From Eurosta solidaginis (Eukaryota > Arthropoda > Insecta > Diptera > Tephritidae), in assembly GCF_040869045.1 (NCBI RefSeq), contig NC_090320.1:119421112-119485111 (forward strand): DNA of 64,000 nucleotides, in the 5' to 3' direction. Positions 41,844-52,842 of this stretch are shown here, piece after piece. The notes below the pieces were generated by a model that saw only the letters and a list, made by a program, of their open reading frames with translations, was not told where the DNA came from and ran no database searches. The position numbers were made by a program, and so were the translations under genes. Numbering within the stretch: the first letter of the stretch is position 1; the number at the start of each line of letters is the position of its first letter.

Positions 41844-43403
41844 TTAGTTGTTGTCCACAATCACGTTCGCAGTGGGATATTTGCTGGGCTGTGGCGCTCT
41901 CGATGAACCTTTTGTGATTTGCCCTGTGTGTTGTTGCTGCTTTGAAACTAAATTCCGATATGCGCAGGCACATTGGTCTACGTCCGACTTGTAATTCATT
42001 CTATTAGGGGTGTTCATAATATGGAGCATCTCCAAAATATATCGTTTATTGTAATATTTTTCTTTATCGAGAATTCTATCATTTTCGAAATCGGGGTAAT
42101 GTCCAGTGTCAGCACAATGAGATGACAAGGCAGTCTTGTTGTCCGACGAATTGTTTCTTAGCTTGATATTGGACCTGTGACCGGAAACCCTTGTCTTCAG
42201 TTTTTGTTTTGTTGTCCCCACATATACCTTTCCGCATACGTGGGACCCGTCGCCGTTACATGGAATTTCATATACTAAATTAGATTTCTCTAACTTTGGA
42301 ATTGGGTCCTTCATATTGTTAAATACTTGTCGGAGTGAATTGTTGTATGTGAATGCTATTGTGTATTTTTCTCTGTCAAATAGGTTCGAACTTTTCATTC
42401 TTTCTGCCAATCCGGGAATATACGATACTGGCTTATATAATTTATTGCCTTTTTCACATAAGTTTTCATTTTTGGCTCCTGCGTAAAAGTTGTGAATAAG
42501 TTTATTAATCAATTCTCTGGGGAATTCGTTCTGTTCTAACGTCTTCTTTATTATGGCAATATTCTTTTTGTGAAATATTTTCTCACTAATCGTGAGAACT
42601 CTACTTATAAAATTCTTCGCGGTGTTTCTAATAATTTTGGTTTCATGTTTAGAATTGTAGTTAATTAATCTACCCGATGAGGTTGGTTTCATATACCAAT
42701 CAATCCACAATCTGTTGTTTTTATTTATAACCAAAGTGTCAAGATAGGGTAGCTTTCCATCTTTCTCCACCTCTACTGTAAATTTGATAGTGCTGTGGTG
42801 TCCATTTAGCAATTTTAACATGCTTTCTACTTCTGTAGTTTTTACAACCGCAAAAATATCATCAACATATTTTGTCAACAATCGGGGTTTGTTCTTCGCG
42901 TCTGTTTCAAACTTCATAAGCAACTCTTCCATAACGATGTCAGCTAGTACTGGGGAAGCTGGAGAACCCATGGGCATTCCTGTACGTTGCTCGTAAATCT
43001 TGTTGTTGTATTTGAAGTAACGGTTATCCTTGATGCAGAATTTAACCATGTTAAGAAATATTTCCTTTGTCAGTGATGTGTGTTCTTTTATGTCATTCCA
43101 TCTTGAAGATATGATTTCAATGGCCACATCCACAGGGATGCTAGGGAACAAGGAGACCACATCAAACGACACTACACTTTCATCATCATAAATATATGTG
43201 CCCTTAATCTTATATTTGAATGCGGACGAATCTTTGACATTATATTTGGACGATGTATTTAAATTTTTGAGGATTTGGACCACATATTTGCATAAGTTGT
43301 AAGACGGAGCGTCAATGGACGAACAAATGGGTCGGAGCGGTATACCATCTTTATGTATTTTCGGCAGACCATATATTCTAGGAGGGTTTGCGTTTTTGCA
43401 TGT
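41844..43403 (-). CDS. Penelope-like reverse transcriptase with GIY-YIG endonuclease (5'-truncated)
   Basis: Open from the truncation point (43403) through a 479-codon stretch after an internal Met at 43283. Before that Met the frame reads RIYGLPKIHKDGIPLRPICS. Counting from the Met: FDVVSLFPSIP at 40-50, MGSPASPVLADI at 105-116 and the catalytic KYVDDIF at 138-144. LPYLDTLVI at about 178-186 follows. The endonuclease has VYEIPC..., KVYVGTTKQKLKTRVSGH at 352-369 (the GIY-YIG block is VYV-YVG-like) and conserved Cys/His (C342, C350, H389, C390). The protein would prime reverse transcription from a nicked target. Copy A has no stop across this stretch, so it is well preserved apart from the missing N-terminus. 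Confidence 0.92.
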   Translation of the reverse strand, partial: TCKNANPPRIYGLPKIHKDGIPLRPICSSIDAPSYNLCKYVVQILKNLNTSSKYNVKDSSAFKYKIKGTYIYDDESVVSFDVVSLFPSIPVDVAIEIISSRWNDIKEHTSLTKEIFLNMVKFCIKDNRYFKYNNKIYEQRTGMPMGSPASPVLADIVMEELLMKFETDAKNKPRLLTKYVDDIFAVVKTTEVESMLKLLNGHHSTIKFTVEVEKDGKLPYLDTLVINKNNRLWIDWYMKPTSSGRLINYNSKHETKIIRNTAKNFISRVLTISEKIFHKKNIAIIKKTLEQNEFPRELINKLIHNFYAGAKNENLCEKGNKLYKPVSYIPGLAERMKSSNLFDREKYTIAFTYNNSLRQVFNNMKDPIPKLEKSNLVYEIPCNGDGSHVCGKVYVGTTKQKLKTRVSGHRSNIKLRNNSSDNKTALSSHCADTGHYPDFENDRILDKEKYYNKRYILEMLHIMNTPNRMNYKSDVDQCACAYRNLVSKQQQHTGQITKGSSRAPQPSKYPTANVIVDNN

Positions 43404-43405
43404 AA

Positions 43406-44680
43406 ACCGAACTTCATCATAAACGCAACAAAGAACATCAGGTACACCATAAACAACAACATAAGTAAAAGCAAATCAACACGTAAGTTCACCAATATAA
43501 TTTCCTCATATATTGATAAAGTGCAAACGAAACTCTTGAACATTATAATATGCATGAAACATGAACTCTTAAGACAATACAAAAGAGAGATAAATAGATT
43601 GAGATCACAAATTACATTAGCCTTGGACACATCTCATTCAATTGCATTTTTCGAGAGCGAAGAGTTGCTGGCGAACAAAGCCACCAAAAACATTAAGAGG
43701 ACACAAAGGAAAAAGTACGACAATCTCAGACGGAATGAAAATGCCAAAATGAACATTAGGGTGGTACCGGAATGGTTCCGAAATTTAACAAACACAGAAA
43801 TTCCACATGATATAAAGTGGCTATTGTCCCAAGGTCCAAAATACTCATTACCAACTGATAATAAGAAATTCCCCCTCTTTCAAATCATAGCAGACGGCGA
43901 GAATATCATACAAACTTTGAAAGATAAAGAAAATCAAGAAATAGAAAGAAATAATTTGACGACCTTAATACAGCACCATATTAGCAAAAACAAAGTCTCA
44001 GCGACAGAGAGGTTCATACATGAGACCGTACTGAAAACAAAAGGTTCCTTAAAAACAATAAGCATCTGCTCGTGCTTAACTTCGATAAGGGAAATGTCAC
44101 AGTGGTCATGGACAAACCAGAATACGACCAAAAAATGCAAATGTTAGTTAACGACATTTCAACTTACAGGGTACTGAAACGCGATCCAACGAACAAATTA
44201 CAAGAAAGGAACAACGAAATAGTCCAAAAGATGTTTAATATTGGTTTTATCGATTTGAAAGAAAATAATTTCCTTACATGCAAAAACGCAAACCCTCCTA
44301 GAATATATGGTCTGCCGAAAATACATAAAGATGGTATACCGCTCCGACCCATTTGTTCGTCCATTGACGCTCCGTCTTACAACTTATGCAAATATGTAGT
44401 CCAAATCCTCAAAAATTTAAATACATCGTCCAAATATAATGTCAAAGATTCGTCCGCATTCAAAGATAAGATTAAAGGCACATATATTTATGATGATGAA
44501 AGTGTAGTGTCGTTTGATGTGGTCTCCTTGTTCCCTAGCATCCCTGTGGATGTGGCCATTGAAATCATATCTTCAAGATGGAATGACATAAAAGAACACA
44601 CATCACTGACAAAAGAAATATTTCTTAACCTGGTTAAATTCTGCATCAAGGATAACCGTTACTTCAAATACAACAAGTAG
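43406..44680 (+). pseudogene. Penelope-like N-terminal region and partial reverse transcriptase, copy B
   Basis: The frame to 44147 holds the N-terminal domain (MKHELLRQYKREINRLRS, VPEWFRNLTNTEIPHDIKWL, LSQGPKYSLPT). A frameshift near 44075 moves to the frame 44072-44680, which opens LNFDKGNVTVVMDKPEYDQK and continues with RIYGLPKIHKDGIPL and FDVVSLFPSIP. The catalytic YVDD is in the deleted part, so the copy is inactive. Confidence 0.88.
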
Positions 44681-44813
44681 AGGTGGAGAAAGATGGAGAG
44701 CTACCCTATCTTGACACTTTGGTAATAAATAAAAACAACAGATTGTGGATTGATTGGTATATGAAGCCAACCTCATCGGGTAGATTAATTAACTACAATT
44801 CTAAACATGACAA
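43406..44813 (+). mobile_element. Penelope-like retroelement, copy B (truncated, internal deletion)
   Basis: Plus-strand copy head-to-head with copy A. It supplies the N-terminal part missing from A (about 43410-44270) and repeats the start of the reverse transcriptase (44072-44680). It shares sequence with A from 44270 on. It has lost about 230 bp between sense positions equal to 43005 and 42783 of copy A; the join in B lies near 44678. It stops abruptly at 44813 (TCTAAACATGA). Confidence 0.85.
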
Positions 44814-45391
44814 AACTTGAATTGCATTCTCCCAAAAAACCTAAATTTTGAGTTACATCTGTTTACAATAAGACTAGTGATATATATTTCTATAATTCTT
44901 TTATTTTTCCATCAAAAACACAACTGCTAACGGATACTGCCTAGAAGTATTAACTTAGGAATTACAAAGGCAACCAATCTTAGACCAAGTCTAAAGACCC
45001 AGGTCAATTTGTCATTTGTAATTAAAAACAAAAAAATATAGTCATCTAATCTCTTTTATACACTTCATGAAATATTTATATGCACGGGGACCTTTACAGT
45101 TATCACCGGGCTTTGCATGCGTTTCATTTATGGGCACATAAAATTGCCACATTTCACCTATTTTTTTACTAAAATTTGCTCTCATCTTTCACTCGGTATT
45201 AAAACGGATTTTTTATAAATTAATACAACCAAATTTTCGCAGCCAACCAGATCAAAACGTCGTTTATAAAAATATCAATTCAAAATAACGTCGCCTGAAA
45301 GAGCAAACTAGCTAAAAGTAAACACAACCGAGTGAAGAAATATCGCTTCATAAAGAAATATCGCCAATCACTGATATATTTGGATAGCTAG
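44814..45391. other. AT-rich DNA without recognised features
   Basis: About 580 bp between Penelope-like copy B and the MITE-like repeat; no supported frame. Confidence 0.5.
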
Positions 45392-45562
45392 TAGTGATGA
45401 ACGATATTTCACTGCATCGCCGTTATCACTATTAGTATTAGAATATCATGCTGGAGGAAAATCGCCAATCACTGATAGTTGGATATTTGGATATCTATCA
45501 CTATAGATATTTTTCATTCGCGGCGATGCAATCACCGATAGTGAAATATCGTTCCATCACTA
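45392..45562. mobile_element. MITE-like element, 171 bp
   Basis: Left end TAGTGATGAACGATATTTC...GCATCGCCG (45392-45422) and right end as its reverse complement (45521-45562). The ends match over about 41 bp apart from one 10-bp gap and one base. The TAGTG start fits hAT-type termini. I found no clear 8-bp target duplication, and there is no coding capacity. Confidence 0.65.
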
Positions 45563-45639
45563 TTGTAGTGCGAACACCAGATAAGCAGAGGATTATTTTT
45601 AGCAAAGTTTCGACGACAAATAAATGAAAAGGTACATAG

Positions 45640-46230
45640 TGTCTGGATACTCTAGGAGGGACAGCAAAATTCAATCAAGTAAATTTCTCCAATAACGAGC
45701 TTATGGATAAACAATACCCCAAGTAATATTCTGCAATTTTCTATAGTGGGAAAGTTAATAAGAAGAAGCCTATTTCTCTATGGTGGTAGGTGGAGATATG
45801 AGTCTCAATTAAGATCACGTAATGCAAATATCAGAAATTGCTTTTGTACAGACTCAATACGCTTTATGTGATTTTGAGAGACAGGACACCAAACGCATGA
45901 GCAATACTCAAGTATTGGACGGACCAGCGAAGTGTAGAGAGTCTTAGTGAGGTACGGGTCATCAAACGCTGTAGCCCACCTTTTAACAAATCCAAGTACA
46001 CCCAACGCCTTGTTGGCAATAGATGAAATATGCATGTTAGAACTCAGTTTCGGATCAAAAAGCACACCTAAATCAGAAAACATATACGCTCCAAAGGGGT
46101 GCCATCTAGTGTATAAGGATTCAAAACTGGGTTCACACGGTGAAATATCATATGCTTACATTTAGAGCAATTTAAAGCTATGTAGTAAGTTTGTTGAGCA
46201 TCAATATTGGAACAAGTCTAAATCGGCCTG
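45640..46230 (-). pseudogene. Jockey/CR1-type ORF2 fragment (reverse transcriptase thumb)
   Basis: The minus-strand frame 45805-46083 reads FSDLGVLFDPKLSSNMHISS, then TLYTSLVRPILEYCSCVW and IKRIESVQKQFLIFAL, the block after the catalytic domain in Jockey/CR1-group elements. Both ends are missing. Confidence 0.85.
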
Positions 46231-47382
46231 AAGAAGGTTTAAGGAACCCGTATCGGGACAATAAGTGTAGCAAAAAATGTAAAAAATAATGCATAAATTA
46301 TACGATTAATTAAATTGGAGAAAAGCAACAGTCATCACTGAACAAAGCTGTACCAAAGCGACCAAGTAACGATTATCAAAAGTACCGGCATGCATCACAC
46401 CACACCTTAACCGCAACTTCGATACCACCAATATACCAAAACCAAACACAACAACATCAGCATTTCGGCAATAACGGCAGTGTTTGTAGCAGCAGTGTAG
46501 CAGCGCAGCGGCAGTAGCAGCCATAAGTATATGCATATGTATAATAATTTTTTTTCCTAATGGGGTTTTTTATAGATGTATGTAATTTTTTTTTTAATAC
46601 AATACAATACTGTTTTTTGTTAAAACACGGTGCGTCCGTGCTATGTATATGGAACATACATATAAAATTTTTGAATTTTGAACTATAGCGGTGCGTCCGT
46701 GTACATATTTAAAACAATTAAAAATCGACTTAATACATTTTGAACAAAAGCGGTGCATCCGATTCATGCACTTTGTGTAAATACATCCTAATAAAAGTTT
46801 GCCAATTAAAATCATGTTTCCATTTGTACATCAATAGTTCGCATTTAAATTAGTTTTCTTTCCATCAATTTTTGTCATTTCTTCTCAGCTCGTTAAATTA
46901 AATTGTATTTTGAAGTCTTTGTTGTTTTTTTTTTTTGAAAATTTAATAATTAAATACAACAAAAACAGAAACATAAAACTCGTTTGAGATTGCATGTGAT
47001 AAATCCTATACCCATTTGCATGACATATCCCAAATTTATGCATGTAACTGTTCAACTGTAGATTCACTGACGGAAGAGCATAAGTATATTTCAACGTAAA
47101 TTCTAAATACCAATGCAGTAATTAAGCAAGTATTTTAAAAAGCAGTACTAAAAATTTTTTTGCGAATAAGTTGTTATGAGTGAGTTCGAACTAAAATTTT
47201 AACAAAATTTATCCGATTTTTCAAAAGTAACAAAGCGAATAATATTTTGTTGCTGGTTTAGACAGCAATTCGATTCGCAATCTCAAAGGAGTTAAGGCAA
47301 AATTAGCACGTTGTAGGGAGCAGTTAAGCAAGTGTTTTGAAAGACTACATTTTCATATAGATATTCCAAATAATGACTTCGT
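46231..47382. other. AT-rich DNA with a three-fold GCGGTGCGTCCG motif
   Basis: About 1.15 kb without a supported gene. CGGTGCGTCCGTG occurs at about 46629 and 46690, and a variant CGGTGCATCCG at about 46751, spaced about 61 bp apart. This suggests a degenerate 61-bp tandem repeat at 46620-46790. Short minus-strand frames there have no family features. Confidence 0.5.
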
Positions 47383-48836
47383 GCTTATTTTTATACTCAG
47401 CTGAGCAGAGCTCACAGCGGCATAAACTAATCGAGATAGATATAGACATCTATATATCAAAATGATCTGGGCGAAAAAAGAAATTCACTTAGCCATGTCC
47501 GTCCGTCAGTCTGTCCGCAAACACGATAACTTGAGTCAATTTTGCGGTATCTTAATGAAATTTGGTATGTAAGTTGCTGGGCACTCATCTCAGATCGCTA
47601 TTTAAAATGAACGAAATCAGACTATAACCACGTCCACTTTTTCGATATCGAAAATTTCGAAAAACCGAAAAAGTGCGATAATTCCTTGCCAAAAACGGAT
47701 AAAGCGATGAAACTTGGTGGGCGCGTTGACCTTATGATGCAGAATAAAAAATAAGTAAAATTTTGGACAATGGGCGTGGCACCGCCCACTTTTAAAAGAA
47801 GGCAATTTAAAAGTTTTACAAGCTTTAATTTGGCAGTACTTGAAGATATCATGATGAAATCTGGCAGGAACGTTACCCCTATTACTATATGTGCGCTAAA
47901 TAAAAATTAGCTAAATCGGATGACGAACACGCCCACTTTAAAAAAGAAATTTTTTTTAAGTCAAATTATTTTAACAAAAAATTTAATATCTTTACAGTAT
48001 ATAAGTAAATTATGTCGACATTCAACAACCGGTAATGATATGGTGCAACAAAATACAAAAATGAAAGAAAATTTCAAAATGGCCCGCCCTTTTTCATTTA
48101 ATATGTCTAGAATACTTTTTATGCCATAAGTCGAACAAAAATTTACCAATCACTGTGAAATTTGGTAAGGTAGGGTAGCTTCTGTGAAAATTGACGAAAT
48201 CGGTTGAAGCCACGCCCAGTTTTTAAACACAGTCGACCGTCTGTCCTTCCGCTCGGCTATTAGCACTATAACCTGAATACAAATCGATATATCTTTACTA
48301 AACTTAGTTCACGTACTTATCTGAACTCACTTGTATCTTGGTATTAAAAATGGGCGAAATCCGACTATGACCAAGCCCACTTTCTCGATATCGAAAAATG
48401 ACAAAAATGCTATAATTCTATACCAAATACGAAAAAAGGGGTGAAACATGGTGATGGATTGGATTTCTAACGCAAAATATAACTTTAGAAACAACTTTGT
48501 AAAATGGGTGTGACACCTACCATATTAAGTAGAAGAAAATGAAAAAGTTCTGCAGGGCGAAATCAAAAGCCCTTGGAATCAAGACAGGAATACTGTTTAT
48601 TTATTTGTTTATTTCTTTACATATATATATATATATATATAAATAAATTAGCGGTACCCGACAGATGATGTTCTGGGTCACCCTGGTCCACATTTTGGTT
48701 GTTATCTCGAAAACGCCTCGACATAACTAAGGCCCACTCCCTTTTAAAGTACTCATTACCACCTTTGAGTTCATACCCACATCGTACAAACACATTCTAG
48801 AGTCACCCCTGGTCCACCTTTATGGCTGTTGGGCAG
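47383..48836 (-). repeat. Dispersed AT-rich repeat, copy 2 (uninterrupted)
   Basis: Reverse-complement counterpart of 13941-15019 plus 18079-18335, in one piece. It starts at TATACTCAGCTGAGCAGAGC and ends with about 1.3 satellite monomers (48663-48836; GTCACCCTGGTCCACATTTTGG and GAGTCACCCCTGGTCCACC). Here only about one monomer is present, against about 34 in copy 1. An (AT)n microsatellite lies at 48619-48641. The monomer is cut at 48836 by an LTR. Confidence 0.85.
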
Positions 48837-49271
48837 GGGTGCGTCTGATCCTCAATAAGCGGATTGGGTTTGGAAGAAAAATAAGATAAGACGAGATTTC
48901 TCGTTATAAAAGTGTAGGCTTTATTGGCTAAATGTAAAATAAACAGGATAAGATATTACCTTAATAAATCACAATGAGGAACGGCCGAGATCGTTGGTGA
49001 GATGTATATACGTTGACTGCTAGAATCCAAGAGGCCCGTTGTATCGAAAGCGACAACCGTTGACCCGCAAAATCCTCTGTTTTGGAGGGGAAAGGCACCC
49101 ACATATCAACCCCGACATGCATATGCATGAGTGCTGACAAAAGGCACCCACACACGTGCATGCATATGCATATGGCGGTGATGGTGTGGGTGGTTATAAA
49201 TTAAATCGAGTATCGAATTGTATTAGAGGGGTCGCGATCAGATGCGGAGAAGTTAGGCATCCTGCCTAAAC
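48837..49271 (-). mobile_element. LTR of an unidentified LTR retrotransposon
   Basis: In minus orientation the segment starts TGTTTAGGCAGGATGCC and ends CCCCTGCCCAACA, so it has TG...CA ends with short inverted termini. It is preceded by a purine run AAGGGGGCGGCA (49272-49283) in the place of a polypurine tract. AATAAA occurs about 100 bp before its end. It cuts into a satellite monomer of the dispersed repeat. Only about 200 bp of possible internal sequence follows at 49284-49480, without a clear protein. Confidence 0.5.
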
Positions 49272-50829
49272 ATGCCGCCCCCTTGGGATGCGCAACATCG
49301 TTTTCCACCAACGATCTTCGACCGCTGAAAAAGAACGAGAAAAAATTCTTTAAAACTAAACTTAACCTAGATCGTGCCAACGTCGTGGATGGCCGGGAGT
49401 CATTCCCGACTTGCTCAGCATGTCACCTATGCTGTGATGAAAAATTAGCGGTTATGAAAAGGTACAAGTGAATATTTCTTGCCATTTTATTAACAGTTCT
49501 TAAACATATGAGTTCCATAAAGTAGTAGAAGGTCAATAGGGCTGGACGAAGAAGCCGAGGTCTCCGTTCCAGACTCGCAGCTCTTTGGTTGGACTAGGAG
49601 CCCGAGGTCTCCGTTCCAGACACGCAGTTTTTTGAGGTTTTCCTGGGCTGAACGAAGAGGCCGAGGTGTCCGTTCCAGCGTCTGACGTATCGTATTGCTC
49701 TCAGGATGACTGCTTTCTTTGTTCGACGAGGTGTGGCATCTAATGGATGTGCCGGGGCGAGTGGCCGTGAGGTTGGTTGGGTGAGGCTTGTTCTCGCTAT
49801 AGTGCATATGTATTCTAATTAGGGTTTTTATTATTAATTAGTGCTGTCGGAATGGACGTAATTTCGAGCAGCGGTTGTATATTTAACACAATAAGTCGGA
49901 TTGCGGTGTGTGGGCGGTTGGAAAGGACGTGATTCCAAGCCGTCCGCGTAAAATTACTGGAGCTGGTGAGGTTGGAAAGGACGTAATTCCAAGCCACTCG
50001 GCCAAATCATTGCGTATTTAAGGTAGTCAGTAGATATTTCATTATTGCGTGTGAAAAAAAGTGTTATTTTATTAAAAAACGTATGTTAAAATAAATAAAA
50101 TCAAGTGCAAACGAAAGCGAGTTAAGCCGAGCGTAAATGAGCCAACGAAATTATGCATTTAACATTGTGCGAAAGCTCATAACCATCCCCTGACATGAAT
50201 CTTCAGATTTGTGACGCTTTTCAAGACGGGTTCTATCTGCATGTACCATTATGCTAAATATTACGTGCAAGCCTGTCGTATGTTTATTGGTATGCTGATA
50301 GCTGGTATGGTGAGTTGGTGGAGTGCGAATATATATATATATATATGTATTTACTTGTCATTGAAAATAGGTCACTAGGGCTGTAGAAAAAGTTGACTTT
50401 TTTATTTCGGAACTGTTTGTGTGTTTGTTGTTGAAAACAACAAGTCCTGCCCCAGCCAAAAAAACGAGCCCATAAACACATGGGAACTGAACGCAGAAAA
50501 ACCCAGAAAAACCAAAAAACGTTTTTTTTTTGTGCAAGAGATAATTTTTGTAATGTTGTCTTGTTGGTTTTATTGTGTGTATGTATGTAATGGGACTATA
50601 CGAGGCGCCCGTATGGGTCCAAAAAAGGGCCGATCCCGATTTTGTGTCTTGCGGGTTTTCGGTACATGTTTCTCCTTTTTATGCAGCACTAACATGTGCA
50701 AAAAACAAGTAGGCATATATATAGTTGGTTACAAATATGCCAACGGTAGAAGACAACACAAATGAACATTAATACTTAGTAATTTAAAATATTCTTTTAT
50801 TTCATACTAATAATTAATTTTCTTTTATT
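49272..50829. other. Unassigned region with two sets of short degenerate repeats
   Basis: No coding frame is supported. 49541-49680 holds three copies of GCCGAGGTCTCCGTTCCAGA-like sequence. 49830-50005 holds two close copies and one distant copy of TTGGAAAGGACGTRATTCC. An (AT)n run lies at 50328-50346. The GC-richer repeats could be promoter monomers of an element, but nothing confirms this. Confidence 0.45.
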
Positions 50830-51199
50830 TTCAGGTGACCACCTTCACAAGGGTAGGCACCTTGTCGTTGGTGTGAGGGCTTAGCCGATCTCCATAGCGC
50901 CCGACTATGAGGCGGAGCTCTTTAGGACTCGCCTCATAGGAGGGCGGCGGGATGTCGGTGACCAAGAACTGCCAACCCCCTAATCCAGGGTGTTATGCGG
51001 ACCGTGCCTATTGGACGATTTGCAGCCAGGGGATAAATTCGGCTGTATTCGAACGGAGCCTTCCCGTTACCGGGCCACCTCGGGAAGTATTGATGGCCTT
51101 ACCACAGTAGGGGGCGCTGCTGTGGCTGACGGTTCTTTCCCCGTATATAATACTGGACCGCTGAGCCCGCCTTGTCGGGCCGGTGGTCGTACGACCAAG

Positions 51200-52546
51200 A
51201 TGAACGACTCATTACCAAATTGTGATAAGGAGGATGATAAGAGGATAACTGAGTCGCAAGCCAAGGCCGACAAATACGCATTAAGCGATGCGTCGGACTC
51301 GGGGAGCGAGAGTAGTGCTGATTCAATGAACTCCGTGTTGGAAAAACACACAAACGAAAACGGAGCAGACGAGTGGAGAAGGGTACGGAGAAGAGGAAGT
51401 GAAAGAGCTCTCTCGCAGTACCGTGCAGCACTAAGAATTGTCCAACGTCTGGGAGCAGTGGTCGACCCAACAGAAGTGGAGGTCTAGCGCTTGGAATGGG
51501 CCCATGAGGCGGTAGAAGTAGGTCGAAGGCAGTTCAAAAGGTTTGCTGCTAGAAACCCTGGGTTCTGCAACTGGTACGAGGAGGAAGAAGCGTTGAATGG
51601 CAGAATGAAAGGGCAACGTTCGGCGGAAGGCGACAAACCTGCTTTCAAGAGGCAGAAAGGACCCAGTCCCAGAGCCGCGAGGCAGGGCAGTCGCATAGAC
51701 AAGACAAGTAGGCCCAAAGCTGTAGGACAGATGGGCCCCAATAGCGAGGTAGCAACTACCTCGAATGCTGCGACTCAGAGGGAAGTTCCAAATACGGAAG
51801 TCGGAGATAAGCCAAAGGGAGATAACGCTAAGACTTCGGCTTTCTCGGAGGAGGTAAAGGGAGTTAAAGCCAAGACTCCGGCTTTCTCGGAGGTGCCAAA
51901 GGGAGTTAACACTAAGACGCCGGCTTTTCCCGAGAAGATGAGTGATGTGGCAAAGCAGTCACTGACTGTGGCGCTGGTTGATCGTAGCAGTCTTTTCGGT
52001 CAGATGACTACTGAAAGGTGGAAATCTGTAGAAAGGGAGCTTATTAGCTTAATGCTTAAGATGACGCGGGAACAACAAGTAAGCCCCTTCCAACCTTTGA
52101 TTCGGGGGGATGGTATAATGGTGTGAAGATGATAGCGTGCGACAACATCGCGAGCTTGCGGTGGCTGGAGGAAATGGTTCCCCAAGGCAAGGCACGAACG
52201 CGCGGTTTGAGGTGGTGGATAAAGCGCAAATCCCCACGTACCAAAAGTTAAGGTATGGATACCATGCGTGATGGAGTCGGAGGATACACTACGACTTCTG
52301 CAGAATCAGAATCCGAACATACCGGCACAGGATTGGAAGGTACTTACCGTATCTCGGCCTACGGAGGAAGGTCAGTTCTACATCTTCCAAATAAACAAGC
52401 AGGCGAAGGATATATTGTACAGGCAGCTTGGAAAAATGTCCTTTGGTACAGGCAAAATGTATATGCGACTCAGGAACAGAAGTACCGAGGATAAAAATCC
52501 TAACACACTGGAAGTGGGCGAAGTCGAAAGGACCTCAAAAGCCTAA
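51200..52546 (+). pseudogene. ORF1 of the LOA-type element
   Basis: The most likely start is ATG at 51200 (MNDSLPNCDKEDDKRITE). An acidic/Ser-rich N-terminus is followed by WRRVRRRGSERALSQYRAAL, a single in-frame TAG at 51485-51487, and continuation in the same frame (EWAHEAVEVGRRQFKRFAAR). Three copies of a short KxKTPAFSE repeat follow (about 51830-51930). The DUF4780-like block starts LTVALVDRSSLFGQMTTERW. Frameshifts near 52112 and 52250 lead to EDTLRLLQNQNPNIPAQDW and FYIFQINKQAKDILY (52268-52546). ORF1 binds element RNA. Confidence 0.82.
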
Positions 52547-52842
52547 GGGAAAAAAGACAGGTGGAGTAAGCCGACGTCACCATGAAGGTGTTAGAAGAGG
52601 ACCAACAGCCAGATGGTGCTGTGAGTTGCACAGAGCAACACCCGGCACCACAGTTACAAGAGGCAGAAGGGGGCTTCGAACACTCTAATCCAAAAGAGCA
52701 AGGGGAGGACGACGACGTCACGACGAAGGTGCCGGGGGGGGACAAACATCCCAATGGTGCTGTGAGTCTTACAGATAAGCCTCCAACACAGTAAGTAGCG
52801 TCGAACGAACTCCTCCTATCCCTTGAGGAGGGTTAGTTTGAC

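Larger units (their letters stand above)
41395..43405 (-). mobile_element. Penelope-like retroelement, copy A
   Basis: Minus-strand Penelope-like element with an intact 3' half. It contains most of the reverse transcriptase, the GIY-YIG endonuclease, a 3' UTR with an 18-bp C-run at 41821-41838, and a hammerhead-like fold at 41471-41510. It is truncated on the 5' side at 43405 (sense TTACATGCAAAAACG), where copy B begins in the opposite direction. Confidence 0.9.

Noticed and set aside
43259..43630. 123-codon minus-strand frame
   Set aside because: It reads across the junction of the two Penelope-like copies, out of the coding frame of both.
46306..46815. Cys-rich minus-strand frames as small secreted proteins
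   Set aside because: Three overlapping short frames with no signal peptide or family pattern; they arise from CAGCAGTGTAGCAGC-type repeats and AT-rich DNA.
50421..50765. 114-codon plus-strand frame as a gene
   Set aside because: It has no recognisable domain, is rich in runs such as KKRFFF, and lies in a non-coding stretch before the LOA-type element.
51067..52754. Several minus-strand frames across the LOA ORF1
   Set aside because: They are shadows of the GC-rich plus-strand ORF1, which carries LOA-type motifs.
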